Source of the DNA: Epsilonproteobacteria bacterium tcs-49
Lineage (GTDB): Bacteria > Campylobacterota > Campylobacteria > Campylobacterales > Sulfurovaceae
Reading direction: 5' to 3'
NCBI GenBank assembly: GCA_002049495.1
Contig: LLYS01000008.1
Span: forward strand, 35,023 to 99,022
DNA length: 64,000 nt
Both the position numbers and the translations under genes were made by a program. Below are positions 26,249 through 38,894 of the stretch, piece by piece; the stretch's first letter is position 1; each line of letters opens with the position of its first letter. A model generated the notes under the pieces. That model was not told where the DNA came from. It ran no database searches and was given only the letters and a program-made list of their open reading frames with translations.

Positions 26249-26287
26249 AGGAAATTATCGAAAATATCGTAAATTCAAGGGTAAAAA

Positions 26288-26560
26288 ATGGAAATTGATA
26301 TTGAAAAACTGGAAAAGTTATCAAATTTGAAAGTGCAGAACAAAGAGGAGATCGCCCATCAGCTTCAGGATATCCTGGAGTATGTGGAAAACCTCGGGGA
26401 GTTGGATACCGACGCGATCGAATCCACCTTCTCCACGCTCGAAGGCGGAACGCCCGTACGCGAAGACGTTCCCGTCCACAGCGGCGTAGCGCAGGATGTA
26501 CTCAAGCAGGCGCCAAACGCCCAGGATGATTACTTTATCGTTCCCAATATTATCGAGTAA
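26288..26560 (+). CDS. gatC: Asp-tRNA(Asn)/Glu-tRNA(Gln) amidotransferase subunit C
   Basis: A 90-aa protein of the GatC family, starting with IEKLEKLSNLKV and continuing with LQDILEYVENLGELDTD, TPVREDVP and a closing DDYFIVPNIIE, all standard. GatC clamps GatA and GatB, which make Gln-tRNA and Asn-tRNA by transamidation. gatA and gatB are not adjacent. It lies 26 bases before pilT, and the two may be co-transcribed. Confidence 0.93.
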   Translation: MEIDIEKLEKLSNLKVQNKEEIAHQLQDILEYVENLGELDTDAIESTFSTLEGGTPVREDVPVHSGVAQDVLKQAPNAQDDYFIVPNIIE

Positions 26561-26586
26561 TACAAGCTACCCCGAAAGGAGCGTTC

Positions 26587-27642
26587 ATGTCAGTGGATAT
26601 CAAAAAGCTTTTAAAAAGTGTCGTCGCACACGGCTCTTCGGATCTGCACCTGGTGGCCAATACCGAACCCCAGATCCGCCTGGACGGGCGGTTGAAGCCG
26701 GTGAACCTGCCGCCTTTGGAGCCGCAGAAGCTGGAGGAGATGTGCTACTCCATCATCACCGAAAAGCAAAAAAAGGAGTATGAGGAGCACGGGGAGCTGG
26801 ATTTTGCGATCTATATTCCAAACGTAGGGCGTTTTCGGGGAAACTACTACAAATCCATGGGCAATATCGCCGCGGCGTTTCGTATCATTCCCACCGAGAT
26901 CCCTACGCTGGACGATCTTAAAGCGCCGGAGCTGTATAAGAAACTGGTCAAGCGTGAAAAGGGCTTAGTGCTGGTGACGGGGCCTACCGGGTCGGGTAAG
27001 TCGACCACGCTGGCGGCGATGCTTAACGAGATCAACCAGACGGAGTATAAACATATTATCACCGTCGAAGATCCCGTGGAATTCGTGCATAAAAACAGTA
27101 AAAGCGTCTTTTCCCACCGGGGGGTGGGCGAAGATACGGACAGCTTTGCCAAAGCGCTGAAATACTCCCTGCGTCAAGACCCGGACGTGATTCTGATCGG
27201 GGAGATGCGTGATCGCGAAACGATCTCCGCGGCGCTGACGGCGGCGGAAACGGGCCACCTGGTTTTCGGGACGCTGCACACCAACTCCGCTCCCGGGACG
27301 ATCAACCGTATCATCGACGTCTTCACCGGCGACGAGCAGCCCCAGGTCAGGGCGCAGCTCTCCACCTCGCTGATCGCGGTTATTTCGCAGGTGCTTGTGC
27401 CCAAAGAGGGCGGCGGCAGAATCGCCGTACCCGAGATTATGACCACCAACTCCGCCATAGCGAACCTGATCCGTGAGGATAAGGTGCACCAGATCTATTC
27501 GCAGATGCAGCTCAACCAGGCGGAGACGGGGATGCAGACGCAAACCCAGGAGATGCTGAAAAATTATCGCAACCGCGTTATTTCGCGGACAAATGCGCTG
27601 CAGTACTCCAACAGGCCCGATGATATCATCAAACAGTTGTAG
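26587..27642 (+). CDS. pilT: PilT-type twitching motility ATPase
   Basis: A 351-aa hexameric secretion ATPase. It has an N-terminal PAS-like domain (about residues 1-100), Walker A GPTGSGKSTTLAAML, an Asp box, Walker B DVILIGEMRD, a His box (GHLVFGTLHTN) and the C-terminal AIRNLIRE-like stretch (AIANLIREDK) needed for retraction in PilT. It powers depolymerisation of type IV pili. No other pilus gene is in the window. RBS AAAGGAG precedes the ATG. Confidence 0.92.
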   Translation: MSVDIKKLLKSVVAHGSSDLHLVANTEPQIRLDGRLKPVNLPPLEPQKLEEMCYSIITEKQKKEYEEHGELDFAIYIPNVGRFRGNYYKSMGNIAAAFRIIPTEIPTLDDLKAPELYKKLVKREKGLVLVTGPTGSGKSTTLAAMLNEINQTEYKHIITVEDPVEFVHKNSKSVFSHRGVGEDTDSFAKALKYSLRQDPDVILIGEMRDRETISAALTAAETGHLVFGTLHTNSAPGTINRIIDVFTGDEQPQVRAQLSTSLIAVISQVLVPKEGGGRIAVPEIMTTNSAIANLIREDKVHQIYSQMQLNQAETGMQTQTQEMLKNYRNRVISRTNALQYSNRPDDIIKQL

Positions 27643-27683
27643 ATTACTGTTTTATTTTAAAACATATTTAATAAACATTTTGA

Positions 27684-27689
27684 TATTAT
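27684..27689 (+). promoter_or_regulatory. -10 box of the rplU-rpmA promoter
   Basis: ACATTTTGATATTATT gives a TATTAT hexamer with the TTTTGA extension, 34 bases upstream of rplU. It closely matches the element upstream of rpsF. Confidence 0.5.
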
Positions 27690-27722
27690 TCCAAAATTAT
27701 TTTTCTCAAAAGGGATAAACAG

Positions 27723-28019
27723 ATGCAAGCAATTATTAAAAACGGCGGGAAACAGTATACGGTCCAAGAGGGCGATATCATCTGCTTTGATAAAATGGGC
27801 AAAGAACCCAAAAGCGAAGTGGAATTTACTGAAGTTCTCGCACTAGACGGTAAGATCGGAACACCCACCGTAGAGGGTGCGGTAGTAAAAGGTGAAGTTA
27901 TCAACGAAGGTAAAGAGCGAAAAGTGATAGCTTTCAAAAAAAGAAGAAGACAGGACAGCAAAAGAAAAGTCGGCTTCAGAAGAGAGTACACAAGAGTAAA
28001 GATTACGAAAGTATCGTAA
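27723..28019 (+). CDS. rplU: 50S ribosomal protein L21
   Basis: A 98-aa L21 beginning [18 protein letters not shown] and ending in the 23S-binding basic stretch [21 protein letters not shown] (in part). It lies 32 bases upstream of rpmA; rplU-rpmA-obg is one of the most conserved bacterial gene orders. AAAGGG precedes the ATG. Confidence 0.97.
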   Translation: MQAIIKNGGKQYTVQEGDIICFDKMGKEPKSEVEFTEVLALDGKIGTPTVEGAVVKGEVINEGKERKVIAFKKRRRQDSKRKVGFRREYTRVKITKVS

Positions 28020-28051
28020 GCTAAGCCGAAAAATAATACGAAGGAGACGTC

Positions 28052-28306
28052 ATGGCACATAAGAAAGGTCAAGGTAGTACTAATAACAATAGAGATTCGG
28101 TCGGTCGAAGACTGGGCGTAAAAAAGTTCGGTGGTGAAGAGGTCGTATCCGGAAACATCATCATTAGACAAAGAGGAACAAAAGTACACCCCGGAAACAA
28201 CGTTGGTATGGGAAAAGACCACACCATCTTTGCAAAAATCGACGGTGTCGTTGCATTTGAGAATCTAGACAGCAAAAGAAAAAAAGTTTCTGTTTACCCC
28301 GCGTAA
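28052..28306 (+). CDS. rpmA: 50S ribosomal protein L27
   Basis: An 84-aa L27 beginning [16 protein letters not shown]; the short N-terminal tail reaches the peptidyl-transferase centre. The [11 protein letters not shown] and [16 protein letters not shown] segments are canonical. RBS AAGGAG precedes the ATG. There is no N-terminal extension needing cleavage as in Firmicutes. A long inverted repeat follows directly. Confidence 0.97.
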   Translation: MAHKKGQGSTNNNRDSVGRRLGVKKFGGEEVVSGNIIIRQRGTKVHPGNNVGMGKDHTIFAKIDGVVAFENLDSKRKKVSVYPA

Positions 28307-28315
28307 CACCCGCAT

Positions 28316-28344
28316 AAAGTATGCCACAAATTGTGGTATACTTT
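28316..28344 (+). terminator. Stem-loop after rpmA
   Basis: AAAGTATGCCAC and GTGGTATACTTT pair over 12 positions (one G-T wobble) around CAAATT-like loop bases, 10 bases after the rpmA stop. The T run beyond is short (CTTCAT). A second small GGGC-ATA-GCCC hairpin lies at 28365-28375. The rest of the 185-base gap before obg holds nothing else I can name. Confidence 0.6.
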
Positions 28345-28491
28345 CTTCATAAATATTACCCCAGGGGCATAGCCCTTCAAAAAACACGACAATCTTTTTT
28401 ATAGCGTTGCAAAAGCGGAAATGCCGCAGGGAACACTCCTTTTGTGTAAAGTTTTGAAAAAGATTGTATTTCATTAAGATAAAGGCTACAA

Positions 28492-29571
28492 ATGTTTGTA
28501 GATTCAGTAGAGATAACGGTCAGTTCGGGTCACGGGGGTGCGGGATCGCGCTCCTTTAGACGGGAAAAATTCGTCCCCCAGGGCGGTCCCGACGGCGGTG
28601 ACGGCGGCAAAGGCGGCGACGTGTACTTCGTGGTGGACAGAAACACCGATACGCTCAGCCACTATAAAAACAGAAGAATTCTCAAGGCTAAAAACGGCCA
28701 GCCCGGGCAGAAAAAGCGCATGTTCGGTAAAAGCGGCGAAGATTTGATCCTGACGGTACCGCCGGGGACGACGGTTTATGCCGACGGCGAAGAGTGGATG
28801 GATCTGACCCGGGAGGGAGAGAAGATCAAGTTTTTGGAAGGGGGCAAGGGCGGCCTTGGCAACTACCACTTCAAAAGCTCCACCAACCAGGTCCCCGATT
28901 ACGCGCAGCAGGGGTTACCGGGGGAAACCAAAGAGGTGAGGCTGGAATTAAAACTCATCGCCGACGTTGGTCTCGTGGGGTATCCCAACGTGGGCAAATC
29001 CACACTGATTTCGGCCCTTTCCAACGCCAAACCCCAGGTGGCCAATTACGAATTCACCACCCTCACCCCCTCTTTGGGCGTGGTGGACGTGGATATGTTC
29101 CACTCCTTCGTTATCGCCGACATTCCCGGTATTATCGAGGGAGCCAGCGAGGGCCGCGGGTTGGGACACGAGTTTTTGCAGCATATCCAGCGGGGAAAGA
29201 CGCTGCTGTATCTGATCGACCTTTCCAACTATCGGGAGGTGACGTATCAGTACGATACGCTCAAAGAGGAGGTGGCGAACTACTCCGAGGAGCTCGGGGC
29301 AAGAGCCTACGCCATAGCGCTGACGAAAATGGACGCCCTCTCCTTTGAAGAGGTGAAAGAGCGTACGCAAGAGCTGTTTGCACATATGGGGATAGAAGCA
29401 AATGCGGGGATGGAGAGGTTCGGCCTTTCACTGGAGCAACTCTCCTACTATAGCGAAGATGAGAAGAACCCTTTACGCTTTGTGCTTCCCATCTCCTCCG
29501 CGGCACGTACCAACCTCGAACCGCTCAAGTACGCCCTGAGCGAACTGTGCCAAGAGGAGAGCGGGGAATGA
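28492..29571 (+). CDS. obg: Obg/CgtA GTPase
   Basis: A 359-aa protein. The glycine-rich Obg fold (about residues 1-158) contains [12 protein letters not shown]. The G domain has G1 [11 protein letters not shown]3 [16 protein letters not shown] and G4 TKMD, and a short C-terminal region follows. It acts in 50S ribosome assembly and stress response. It is the third member of rplU-rpmA-obg and shares an ATGA overlap with proB. Confidence 0.96.
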   Translation: MFVDSVEITVSSGHGGAGSRSFRREKFVPQGGPDGGDGGKGGDVYFVVDRNTDTLSHYKNRRILKAKNGQPGQKKRMFGKSGEDLILTVPPGTTVYADGEEWMDLTREGEKIKFLEGGKGGLGNYHFKSSTNQVPDYAQQGLPGETKEVRLELKLIADVGLVGYPNVGKSTLISALSNAKPQVANYEFTTLTPSLGVVDVDMFHSFVIADIPGIIEGASEGRGLGHEFLQHIQRGKTLLYLIDLSNYREVTYQYDTLKEEVANYSEELGARAYAIALTKMDALSFEEVKERTQELFAHMGIEANAGMERFGLSLEQLSYYSEDEKNPLRFVLPISSAARTNLEPLKYALSELCQEESGE

Positions 29572-30356
29572 AGCGGATCGTCGTCAAAGTGGGCTCGGCG
29601 GTTTTGACCGAACAAAACCGCGTAGCCAAGGAGCGTTTGCGCAATCTGGTGGAGTTTTTGGCAAAACTCAAAGCCCGGGGGTGCGAAGTGATGCTTGTCA
29701 GCTCCGGCGCGGTAGCCGCGGGCTATACCAGAATGAAGCTGGATAAAGCCCACCTGCCCAATAAGCAGGCCCTTGCCGCTATCGGCCAGCCCTATCTGCT
29801 GAGTACCTATCAAAAAAAGTTTGATCCCTACGGCATCACCACCGCCCAACTGCTGCTTAGCGCCGATGATTTTGACAGCCGCAAGCGTACCCAGCACGCC
29901 AAAAACGCCGTGGAGGTGATGCTCGCCCAAGGGGTCGTTCCCATCGTCAACGAAAACGACGTTACCGCCACCGAGGAGTTGGTCTTTGGAGACAACGACA
30001 GGCTCTCCGCGCACGTGGCGCATTTTTTTGACGCGGATCTTTTGGTGATCCTCTCCGATATCAAAGGCTATTACGACAGCAACCCCAAACACAACCCCGA
30101 GGCCAGGCTCAAAAAGCATGTCTCAAAGATCGAAGAGCGCGAACTTCGCGTCTGCGTCGATCCGGGTTCGGCCTTTGCCACCGGCGGTATCGTTACAAAA
30201 CTGCAGGCTGCGCAATTTTTGCTTGAACGCAACCGCTCCATGTTTTTGGCAAGCGGGTTTGACCTGAGGGATGCCCACAGCTTTTTGCTGGAGCAAAAGC
30301 ATGAGGGCGGGACGCTGTTTAGCACCCAAGGAGCGATCGATGGCCGCTGCGAATAA
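29568..30356 (+). CDS. proB: Glutamate 5-kinase, short form without PUA domain
   Basis: A 262-aa amino acid kinase, first step of proline synthesis from glutamate. Motifs are [10 protein letters not shown] at the N-terminus, SSGAVAAGY, and [17 protein letters not shown] for substrate and nucleotide binding. It lacks the C-terminal PUA domain of the 367-aa E. coli enzyme, as usual in this phylum. I use ATG 29568, overlapping the obg stop and following AGAGGAGAGCGGGGA, rather than the in-frame GTG at 29547, which would add seven unrelated residues. Confidence 0.94.
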   Translation: MKRIVVKVGSAVLTEQNRVAKERLRNLVEFLAKLKARGCEVMLVSSGAVAAGYTRMKLDKAHLPNKQALAAIGQPYLLSTYQKKFDPYGITTAQLLLSADDFDSRKRTQHAKNAVEVMLAQGVVPIVNENDVTATEELVFGDNDRLSAHVAHFFDADLLVILSDIKGYYDSNPKHNPEARLKKHVSKIEERELRVCVDPGSAFATGGIVTKLQAAQFLLERNRSMFLASGFDLRDAHSFLLEQKHEGGTLFSTQGAIDGRCE

Positions 30357-31251
30357 ACCCCGAATCGTTTTTATGGGCACGCCCGGATACGCCCAAACCA
30401 TTTTAGAATCGATCATCGATCAAACGGTACTGGTCGTTACCCGGCCCGATAAACCCGTGGGCAGGAAACGCGAAATCACGCCGCCGCCGGTGAAGGTGAC
30501 GGCGCAAAAGCACGGTATCGACGTGCTGCAGCCGGAGAGATTGGATAACAGTTATATCGACACGATCAAAGGCTACGATCCCGATTTTCTCATCGTCGCG
30601 GCGTACGGGCAGATTTTAAGCCGCGAAATCCTCGATATCGCTACGCCGATCAACCTGCACGCTTCGTTGCTGCCGCGCTACAGAGGCGCCAGTCCCGTCC
30701 AGGAGTGTCTGCTCAATAACGACAGCTATACCGGCGTCACGGCGATGCTGATGGAGGAGGGGCTAGACAGCGGACCGATCCTTGGCTACAGGGCGTTTAA
30801 GATCGCGCAAGAAACCACTTTGCAAGATCTCATGGGTTCCCTTGCGGCGGTGGCGGCGGATTTGACCACGGCGGTGATAGAAAGTTATGACCGTATCCGT
30901 CCCCTGACGCAGGAGGGGGCGCTGAAAAGCTATTGCAAAAAGGTCAAAAGCGGTGACGGCGAAGTGGATTTTGCCGGCGCGCAAAAACTGTTTAACAAAT
31001 ACCGCGCCTATTTCGGCTGGCCGGGAATCCATCTGCAAAGCGGGCTGAAGCTTAAAGAGCTCTCCCTGATCGAAACCCGATCGCAAAATACTCCCGGGGC
31101 AATTCTGGAAAAAAAGCAAAGCGGCCTGGTCGTGGGATGCGGCAGGGGAAGCGTCCTGATTACGCGGGTGCAGCCCCCGTCGAAAAAGCCCATGGACGCG
31201 ATCAGCTACGCCAACGGAAAGCGGCTTGACGTTGCAGATACGCTGCTTTGA
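30340..31251 (+). CDS. fmt: Methionyl-tRNA formyltransferase
   Basis: A 303-aa enzyme that formylates initiator Met-tRNA using 10-formyl-tetrahydrofolate. It starts [12 protein letters not shown], carries the folate/catalytic block [18 protein letters not shown], and has a C-terminal OB-like domain (about residues 205-303). ATG 30340 follows AAGGAG with 6-base spacing and overlaps the proB end by 17 bases. Earlier in-frame starts inside proB add unrelated sequence. Confidence 0.95.
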   Translation: MAAANKPRIVFMGTPGYAQTILESIIDQTVLVVTRPDKPVGRKREITPPPVKVTAQKHGIDVLQPERLDNSYIDTIKGYDPDFLIVAAYGQILSREILDIATPINLHASLLPRYRGASPVQECLLNNDSYTGVTAMLMEEGLDSGPILGYRAFKIAQETTLQDLMGSLAAVAADLTTAVIESYDRIRPLTQEGALKSYCKKVKSGDGEVDFAGAQKLFNKYRAYFGWPGIHLQSGLKLKELSLIETRSQNTPGAILEKKQSGLVVGCGRGSVLITRVQPPSKKPMDAISYANGKRLDVADTLL

Positions 31252-31858
31252 TACCATAAATTCCACCCAGGATTATCTGGAAGAGGCGATAGCCAAAGGC
31301 GAAATTACCGGCGAATGCGCCGTTTTGGCAAAGCTGCAGACACGGGGTAGGGGCAGCCGTGAAAACGGATGGACCTCAAAGGAGGGGAACTTTTTCGCTT
31401 CCTTTGCGTTAAAGGATCTGCCCCCGGATCTGCCGCTGCAATCAAGTGCACTCTATTTTGGTTATCTTTTTAAAGAGATTTTATACGAATATGACAAAAA
31501 GGTGTGGCTGAAGTGGCCAAACGACCTTTATCTGGGCAAAAGCAAGGTGGGGGGAGTGCTCAGTAAACAGGTGGGCGACTTTCTCGTTATCGGGGTGGGG
31601 ATCAACCTCCAAACCCGCGGAAACTACAGGGGAATCGACCGGAATTTGACTCCGGAAACCCTTTTGGAAAAGATCGTACAAAGATTTGAACAAAAGCGAA
31701 AATGGAAGGAAATTTTTAGTAAATATAGGTTAGAATTTGATAATTCAAAAGAGTATTGTACACACGATAACGAACAGAAAATTTCGATGAAAAACGCACG
31801 GTTGCAAAGTGACGGATCACTGATAATTGAGGGAAAAAGGATATTTAGCTTACGATGA
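31226..31858 (+). CDS. birA: Biotin--[acetyl-CoA-carboxylase] ligase, no regulatory domain
   Basis: A 210-aa class I (monofunctional) biotin protein ligase. The biotin-loop region [13 protein letters not shown] and the catalytic [17 protein letters not shown] are clear. There is no N-terminal winged-helix DNA-binding domain, so it should not repress biotin genes. The TTG start lies inside fmt (26-base overlap) and the stop overlaps parA by 4 bases. Confidence 0.93.
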   Translation: MTLQIRCFDTINSTQDYLEEAIAKGEITGECAVLAKLQTRGRGSRENGWTSKEGNFFASFALKDLPPDLPLQSSALYFGYLFKEILYEYDKKVWLKWPNDLYLGKSKVGGVLSKQVGDFLVIGVGINLQTRGNYRGIDRNLTPETLLEKIVQRFEQKRKWKEIFSKYRLEFDNSKEYCTHDNEQKISMKNARLQSDGSLIIEGKRIFSLR

Positions 31859-32637
31859 GTGAAATTATTACCATAGCAAACCAAAAAGGCGGCGTGGGCA
31901 AAACCACCACCGCCGTGAACTTAGCGGCATCTTTGGCGGTAGCGGAAAAGAAGGTTCTGCTTATCGACGCTGACCCTCAATCCAACGCTACCACCAGTCT
32001 GGGGTACCACAGAAACGATTACGAATTCAACATTTACCACGTCCTTATCGGGCGCAAAAAGCTTTCGCAAACCATTTTGAAAACCACGCTGCCCAAGCTG
32101 CGTTTGGTGCCGTCCAATATCGGCCTTGTGGGTATCGAAAAAGAGTTTTACCACAAAGAGGATAAGGGCAGGGAGCTGGTACTGAGCAAAAAGATCGCGG
32201 AGGTAAAGGATGATTACGACTATATTATTATCGATTCCCCTCCGGCACTGGGACCCATCACCATCAATGCGCTCAGCGCGGCAAACTCGGTGATTATCCC
32301 GATCCAGTGCGAATTTTTTGCGCTGGAGGGGCTTGCGCAGCTGCTCAACACCATCAAAATCCTGCGCAAAACCATCAATCCCAAGCTTGAGATCAGAGGT
32401 TTTTTGCCCACCATGTTTTCCAAGCAAAACAACCTCTCCAAGCAGGTGCTCAGCGATCTGAGCCAGCATTTTCACTCCAAATTGTTTAAAAACGCCGAAG
32501 ACAAGTTTATCGTCGTTCCCCGAAACGTCAAGCTGGCGGAAAGCCCCAGCTTCGGCAAGCCGATCATCCTATACGACGTAACGTCCAAAGGAAGCCTGGC
32601 GTATCAGAAATTAGCACAAACGATTTTGGAGAGTTAA
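31855..32637 (+). CDS. parA: Chromosome partitioning ATPase ParA/Soj
   Basis: A 260-aa deviant-Walker ATPase with [18 protein letters not shown] at the N-terminus, [13 protein letters not shown], and [12 protein letters not shown] as switch. It binds nonspecific DNA as an ATP dimer and moves ParB-origin complexes. It is immediately followed by parB (no gap). I searched by eye for a parS-like palindrome nearby and did not find one. Confidence 0.95.
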   Translation: MSEIITIANQKGGVGKTTTAVNLAASLAVAEKKVLLIDADPQSNATTSLGYHRNDYEFNIYHVLIGRKKLSQTILKTTLPKLRLVPSNIGLVGIEKEFYHKEDKGRELVLSKKIAEVKDDYDYIIIDSPPALGPITINALSAANSVIIPIQCEFFALEGLAQLLNTIKILRKTINPKLEIRGFLPTMFSKQNNLSKQVLSDLSQHFHSKLFKNAEDKFIVVPRNVKLAESPSFGKPIILYDVTSKGSLAYQKLAQTILES

Positions 32638-33495
32638 ATGACGAGACTTGGCAGAGGTTTAGGGGATATTTTAGGCGAAGTGGATGAAGCGTATGAGCGC
32701 GAAATCACCGCAAAAAGCAGCGTGGACGATATCTACGATCTCGATATCGAAAATATCGTCCCCAACCCCCACCAGCCCCGCAAAAGTTTCGATGAAAAGG
32801 CGCTGCAGGAACTTGCCGAATCCATAAAAAAACATGGCTTGCTCCAACCCGTTATCGTCAAAAAAAGCGACGAAGGGTTTTTGCTGCTGGCCGGAGAGCG
32901 GCGCCTGCGTGCGTCGAAGATGGCAAAGCGCGAAACGATCAAAGCGATCATCACCGATACGGAGTTTGAAAAATTCCGCGAATTGGCGCTGATCGAAAAT
33001 ATCCAGCGCGAAGAGCTCAATCCCCTGGAGTTTGCCGCGGCGATGGAGAGTCTGCTCAGTGAGCATAACCTCACCCATGAAGAGCTTTCCAAACGCATCA
33101 ATAAAAGCCGTACCCAAATTACCAATACGCTCCGGTTGCTGCAGCTGGACGATTACGTCAAGCAAAAACTGCTTGCGGGCGAGATCAGCAGCGGTCACGC
33201 GCGCCTGCTCGTGGGGCTTGATCCCAAGGAGCAGCGTATTATCTCCGATACGATCGTCGGGCAAAAGCTCAGCGTCCGCGAAAGTGAACAGCTGGTCAAA
33301 GGGCACAAAAACGAAAAATCCGGTTCTAAGAAAACCAAACCCGCTTCCGCAAACGCCTTTAACCTCAAAGGCTACAAAAACCGCCTCAAAAAACACATTC
33401 CCGTAGACTTTAAAATCAAAAGTGACAAATTGGAACTGAAGTTTAAAAATGAGGAAGAAATCGAAACATTTTTAAGATATTTTAAGCAGTTATAA
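32638..33495 (+). CDS. parB: Chromosome partitioning protein ParB
   Basis: A 285-aa ParB. The N-terminal CTPase domain has NPHQPRKSFDE, LLQPVIVKK, LLLAGERRLRASK and ALIENIQREELNPLE. The helix-turn-helix follows (LTHEELSKRINKSRTQITNTLRLL), and the C-terminus dimerises. It recognises parS and spreads as a CTP-gated clamp. The 66-base gap after it holds the atp promoter. Confidence 0.95.
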   Translation: MTRLGRGLGDILGEVDEAYEREITAKSSVDDIYDLDIENIVPNPHQPRKSFDEKALQELAESIKKHGLLQPVIVKKSDEGFLLLAGERRLRASKMAKRETIKAIITDTEFEKFRELALIENIQREELNPLEFAAAMESLLSEHNLTHEELSKRINKSRTQITNTLRLLQLDDYVKQKLLAGEISSGHARLLVGLDPKEQRIISDTIVGQKLSVRESEQLVKGHKNEKSGSKKTKPASANAFNLKGYKNRLKKHIPVDFKIKSDKLELKFKNEEEIETFLRYFKQL

Positions 33496-33527
33496 TCTAA
33501 TTCAATAAAATTTATGCAAATTTTTGA

Positions 33528-33533
33528 TAATAT
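33528..33533 (+). promoter_or_regulatory. -10 box of the ATP synthase operon
   Basis: CAAATTTTTGATAATATAAGC shows a T-rich extension and a TAATAT hexamer, 28 bases upstream of the first atp gene and just after the parB stop. Confidence 0.4.
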
Positions 33534-33560
33534 AAGCTAAATTTTTCTGAAGGAGGGGAG

Positions 33561-33983
33561 ATGCTAGACTTACATGTCTCGCTGATGTTGTCGGTAGCGG
33601 TTATATTTCTACTGATGATCATGCTTCTAAATAGCTGGTTATACAAGCCCATGATCAGCTTTATGGAAGATAGAGATGAGACAATTAAAAAGGATCTAGA
33701 AGAGGCAAACCAGGCCACCGATAACGTATCGGAACTCAAAGCCGAAGCTGCCAATATCTTAGCGGAAGCAAAATCAGAGGCTGCTGCGATGCGACAGAAA
33801 GCCGTTGATGAAGCCAAAACACTAGCTGAAAGCAAGATCGAAGGAAAGAATGACGAGATTGCCAAAGCATATGAAGCGTTTAAAGCCGAATTGGAAGAGG
33901 AAAGAGTGCAGTTGAAGAACTCTTTGACGTCTCAGCTACCTCTGTTTAAAGAAGCTTTAAAAGCGAAATACAGCCAAATTTAA
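33561..33983 (+). CDS. atpF': F0F1 ATP synthase subunit b'
   Basis: A 140-aa b-type stator subunit with one N-terminal membrane helix (about residues 8-28, LSVAVIFLLMIMLLNSWLY) and a long charged coiled coil rich in Ala/Glu/Lys. It pairs with the b subunit encoded next (11-base gap). Two different b genes are typical of Campylobacterota, cyanobacteria and alpha-proteobacteria. AGGAGGGG precedes the ATG. Confidence 0.92.
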   Translation: MLDLHVSLMLSVAVIFLLMIMLLNSWLYKPMISFMEDRDETIKKDLEEANQATDNVSELKAEAANILAEAKSEAAAMRQKAVDEAKTLAESKIEGKNDEIAKAYEAFKAELEEERVQLKNSLTSQLPLFKEALKAKYSQI

Positions 33984-33994
33984 AGGATCGACAC

Positions 33995-34510
33995 ATGCAA
34001 TTAAAAGCGTTACTACTTATGATGTCCGTTTCCTCTTTGGCTCTAGCTGCGGGCGCACCGCTTTCGGAATCTGATTTTGTTTACAGAGTGATCAACTTCA
34101 CGATCTTTGCTGCGATTTTGTACTACTTTCTTGCCGACGTGGTGCGAAACTTTTTCAAAAACAGACGTGAAGAGATCTCAGCCAGACTGGATGAAGTAAG
34201 CAAAAGACTGCAAGCTTCAAAGCAGGCGAAAAAAGATGCGCAGATCGCTTTGGAAGAGAGCAGAGAACGAGCGGCGGAGATCATCGAAACCGCAAAGAAA
34301 GAGTGCCAGCTTATCGCCGCAAAGTTTGAAGAGCAAGCGGAAAACGATATCAAAAATCTGGAAAAAGCCTTCGAAGGGAAGTTGAAATTGGAGCAGGGGA
34401 AAGTGACCAAAGAGGTTGTTTCCGAAGTACTCGATGAACTTCTTAAAGATGATGCCGCAAGTATCGATGAGGAAAAATTCATTAAACTTGTAAGCAAGAA
34501 GGTGGCGTAA
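33995..34510 (+). CDS. atpF: F0F1 ATP synthase subunit b
   Basis: A 171-aa stator subunit. Residues 1-17 look signal-like (MQLKALLLMMSVSSLALAAGAP), then a membrane helix (about 28-48, INFTIFAAILYYFLADVV) and a long coiled coil. The N-terminal extension is a known feature of epsilon-type b subunits. The final base pair overlaps atpH. It forms the peripheral stalk with b' and delta. Confidence 0.92.
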   Translation: MQLKALLLMMSVSSLALAAGAPLSESDFVYRVINFTIFAAILYYFLADVVRNFFKNRREEISARLDEVSKRLQASKQAKKDAQIALEESRERAAEIIETAKKECQLIAAKFEEQAENDIKNLEKAFEGKLKLEQGKVTKEVVSEVLDELLKDDAASIDEEKFIKLVSKKVA

Positions 34511-35040
34511 TGGAAATGGAAGTTATAGCAAAAAAATATGTCAAAGCGTTGACCGACGGAGTCGACGATATGACGAAACAGGGCTACTATGTGACAATCA
34601 GCGCGCTGGCTGAAGCATACGGCAAGAAAGAGGTTTCACAATCGCTTAATTCCCCTTTGGTGGATAAGCAGAAAAAAGTGGAACTTGTCGAAAGCATCGT
34701 CGGCGATGATGTGAAGATGAAAAACTTTTTGAAACTTATCGCGGAGCGAAACAGGTTTGATATGTTACCTGTTTTGAGCAATATGCTTCGATTGGAGCTG
34801 CAAACGGCTGCAAACGAGTTTGAAGGAACGATTTTTTCAAATAAAGCGATGAGCGACGAAGAGGTAAAGAGTTTGGAAGAAGCGATGGGCAAAAAAACCG
34901 GAGCGGTGATCAAACTTGCGCAAAGCACTGCCGATTACGACGGTGTGAAGGTTGAAATCCCCGATCTCGGTGTAGAAGTTGGGTATTCCAAAGAGCGAAT
35001 GAAAAATAAACTTATCGACTTTATCACGAAGTCATTTTAA
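34510..35040 (+). CDS. atpH: F0F1 ATP synthase subunit delta
   Basis: A 176-aa OSCP/delta family protein. It begins with VIAKKYVKALTDGVDD and has the helical N-domain (about residues 1-105), with KNFLKLIAERNRFDMLP and the C-terminal PDLGVEVGYSKERMKNKLIDF. It links the b/b' stalk to the top of the alpha3-beta3 head. ATG overlaps the atpF stop by one base. Confidence 0.93.
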   Translation: MEMEVIAKKYVKALTDGVDDMTKQGYYVTISALAEAYGKKEVSQSLNSPLVDKQKKVELVESIVGDDVKMKNFLKLIAERNRFDMLPVLSNMLRLELQTAANEFEGTIFSNKAMSDEEVKSLEEAMGKKTGAVIKLAQSTADYDGVKVEIPDLGVEVGYSKERMKNKLIDFITKSF

Positions 35041-35058
35041 ATTTAGAAAGGAGTTACA

Positions 35059-36573
35059 GTGTCAGCTAAGTTACAAGCGGATGAGATTAGTTCAATTATC
35101 AAAGAAAGAATTGATAATTTTGAAATTGACGTAGATATCAACGAGACCGGGAAGATTATCTCTCTTGGTGACGGTATCGCGACTGTTTACGGGCTTAACA
35201 ACGTTATGGCCGGGGAAATGGTTGAATTTGAAGATGGGGAAAAAGGTATTGTTCAAAACCTTGAAGAGACGAGCGTAGGTGTCGTTATCCTCGGTAAAGG
35301 GAAAACATTAAAAGAGGGGATGAGCGTAAAACGTCTCGGGACTCTTTTGAAAACGCCAGTAGGCGACGCGATGATGGGAAGAGTTATCAACTCTTTGGGT
35401 GAACCCATCGACGGTAAAGGCGAAATCGATGCCGCCGAGCACAGATTCGTCGAAGAGAAAGCTCCCGGAATCATGGATAGAAAATCCGTTCACGAGCCGC
35501 TTCAAACAGGTATCAAGGCGATCGACGCACTCGTACCGATCGGTAGAGGGCAAAGAGAGCTGATCATCGGTGACAGACAAACGGGTAAAACCACCGTTGC
35601 GGTTGACTCTATTATCAACCAAAAGGGACAAGACGTTGTTTGTATCTACGTTGCCGTAGGGCAAAAGCAATCCACCGTCGCTTCGGTCGTGAAAAAGCTT
35701 GAAGAACACGGCGCTATGGATTATACGATCGTCGTCAACGCGGGTGCGAGTGATTCCGCTTCCTTGCAGTTCCTTGCTCCATATACAGGTGCAACAATCG
35801 GTGAGTACTTCAGAGACAACGGAAGACACGCGCTTATTATCTATGATGATTTGAGTAAGCACGCGGTTGCATACAGAGAGATGTCACTGATCCTTAGACG
35901 TCCTCCGGGCCGTGAAGCGTTCCCCGGCGACGTATTCTACCTCCACTCAAGATTGCTTGAGCGTGCGGCGAAGATGAGTGATGAAAAAGGCGCCGGTTCA
36001 ATGACGGCACTGCCCATCATCGAAACACAAGCGGGTGACGTATCGGCGTATATTCCCACAAACGTTATCTCCATTACCGACGGACAGATCTTTTTGGAAA
36101 CGGACCTGTTCAACTCCGGTATCAGACCGGCGATCAACGTAGGGCTTTCCGTATCGCGTGTCGGCGGTTCGGCGCAGACAAAAGCGATCAAAAAGGTTTC
36201 CGGTACGCTTCGGCTTGACCTGGCACAATACCGTGAACTTCAAGCGTTTGCACAGTTTGCAAGTGACCTTGACGATACGAGTAAAAAGCAGCTTGACCGT
36301 GGTCAGAGAATGGTGGAAGTGCTTAAACAGGGGCCTTACTCACCGCTACCGTTTGAGAAGCAGGTTGTTATCATTTTCGCAGGTGCCAACGGCTACCTCG
36401 ACGACGTCGAGACCGACCAGGTAACGAAATTCGAAGCTGAGTTGTATCCATACTTGGAAGCGAAGCATCCAACCATTTTAGAGGATATCAGAAGCAAAAA
36501 AGCTATTGATGCTGAAATAAAAGAGGGACTTGAAAAAGCATTGGATGACTTTAAAGCAACTTTTTCAGCGTAA
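35059..36573 (+). CDS. atpA: F0F1 ATP synthase subunit alpha
   Basis: A 504-aa regulatory head subunit. Walker A reads [11 protein letters not shown], and the alpha signature region [17 protein letters not shown] is present; residues around [10 protein letters not shown] carry the Walker B. The protein is full length with no break. Codon use here and in beta/gamma is more AGA-rich than in the pigment cluster, as expected for a highly expressed operon. Confidence 0.97.
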   Translation: MSAKLQADEISSIIKERIDNFEIDVDINETGKIISLGDGIATVYGLNNVMAGEMVEFEDGEKGIVQNLEETSVGVVILGKGKTLKEGMSVKRLGTLLKTPVGDAMMGRVINSLGEPIDGKGEIDAAEHRFVEEKAPGIMDRKSVHEPLQTGIKAIDALVPIGRGQRELIIGDRQTGKTTVAVDSIINQKGQDVVCIYVAVGQKQSTVASVVKKLEEHGAMDYTIVVNAGASDSASLQFLAPYTGATIGEYFRDNGRHALIIYDDLSKHAVAYREMSLILRRPPGREAFPGDVFYLHSRLLERAAKMSDEKGAGSMTALPIIETQAGDVSAYIPTNVISITDGQIFLETDLFNSGIRPAINVGLSVSRVGGSAQTKAIKKVSGTLRLDLAQYRELQAFAQFASDLDDTSKKQLDRGQRMVEVLKQGPYSPLPFEKQVVIIFAGANGYLDDVETDQVTKFEAELYPYLEAKHPTILEDIRSKKAIDAEIKEGLEKALDDFKATFSA

Positions 36574-36583
36574 AGGCTAAATA

Positions 36584-38883
<2,300 letters not shown>

Positions 38884-38894
38884 AAGGTTTCTTT

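Noticed and set aside
31855..33560. parS or replication origin next to parAB
   Set aside because: No TGTTTCACGTGAAACA-like palindrome and no DnaA-box cluster were seen.
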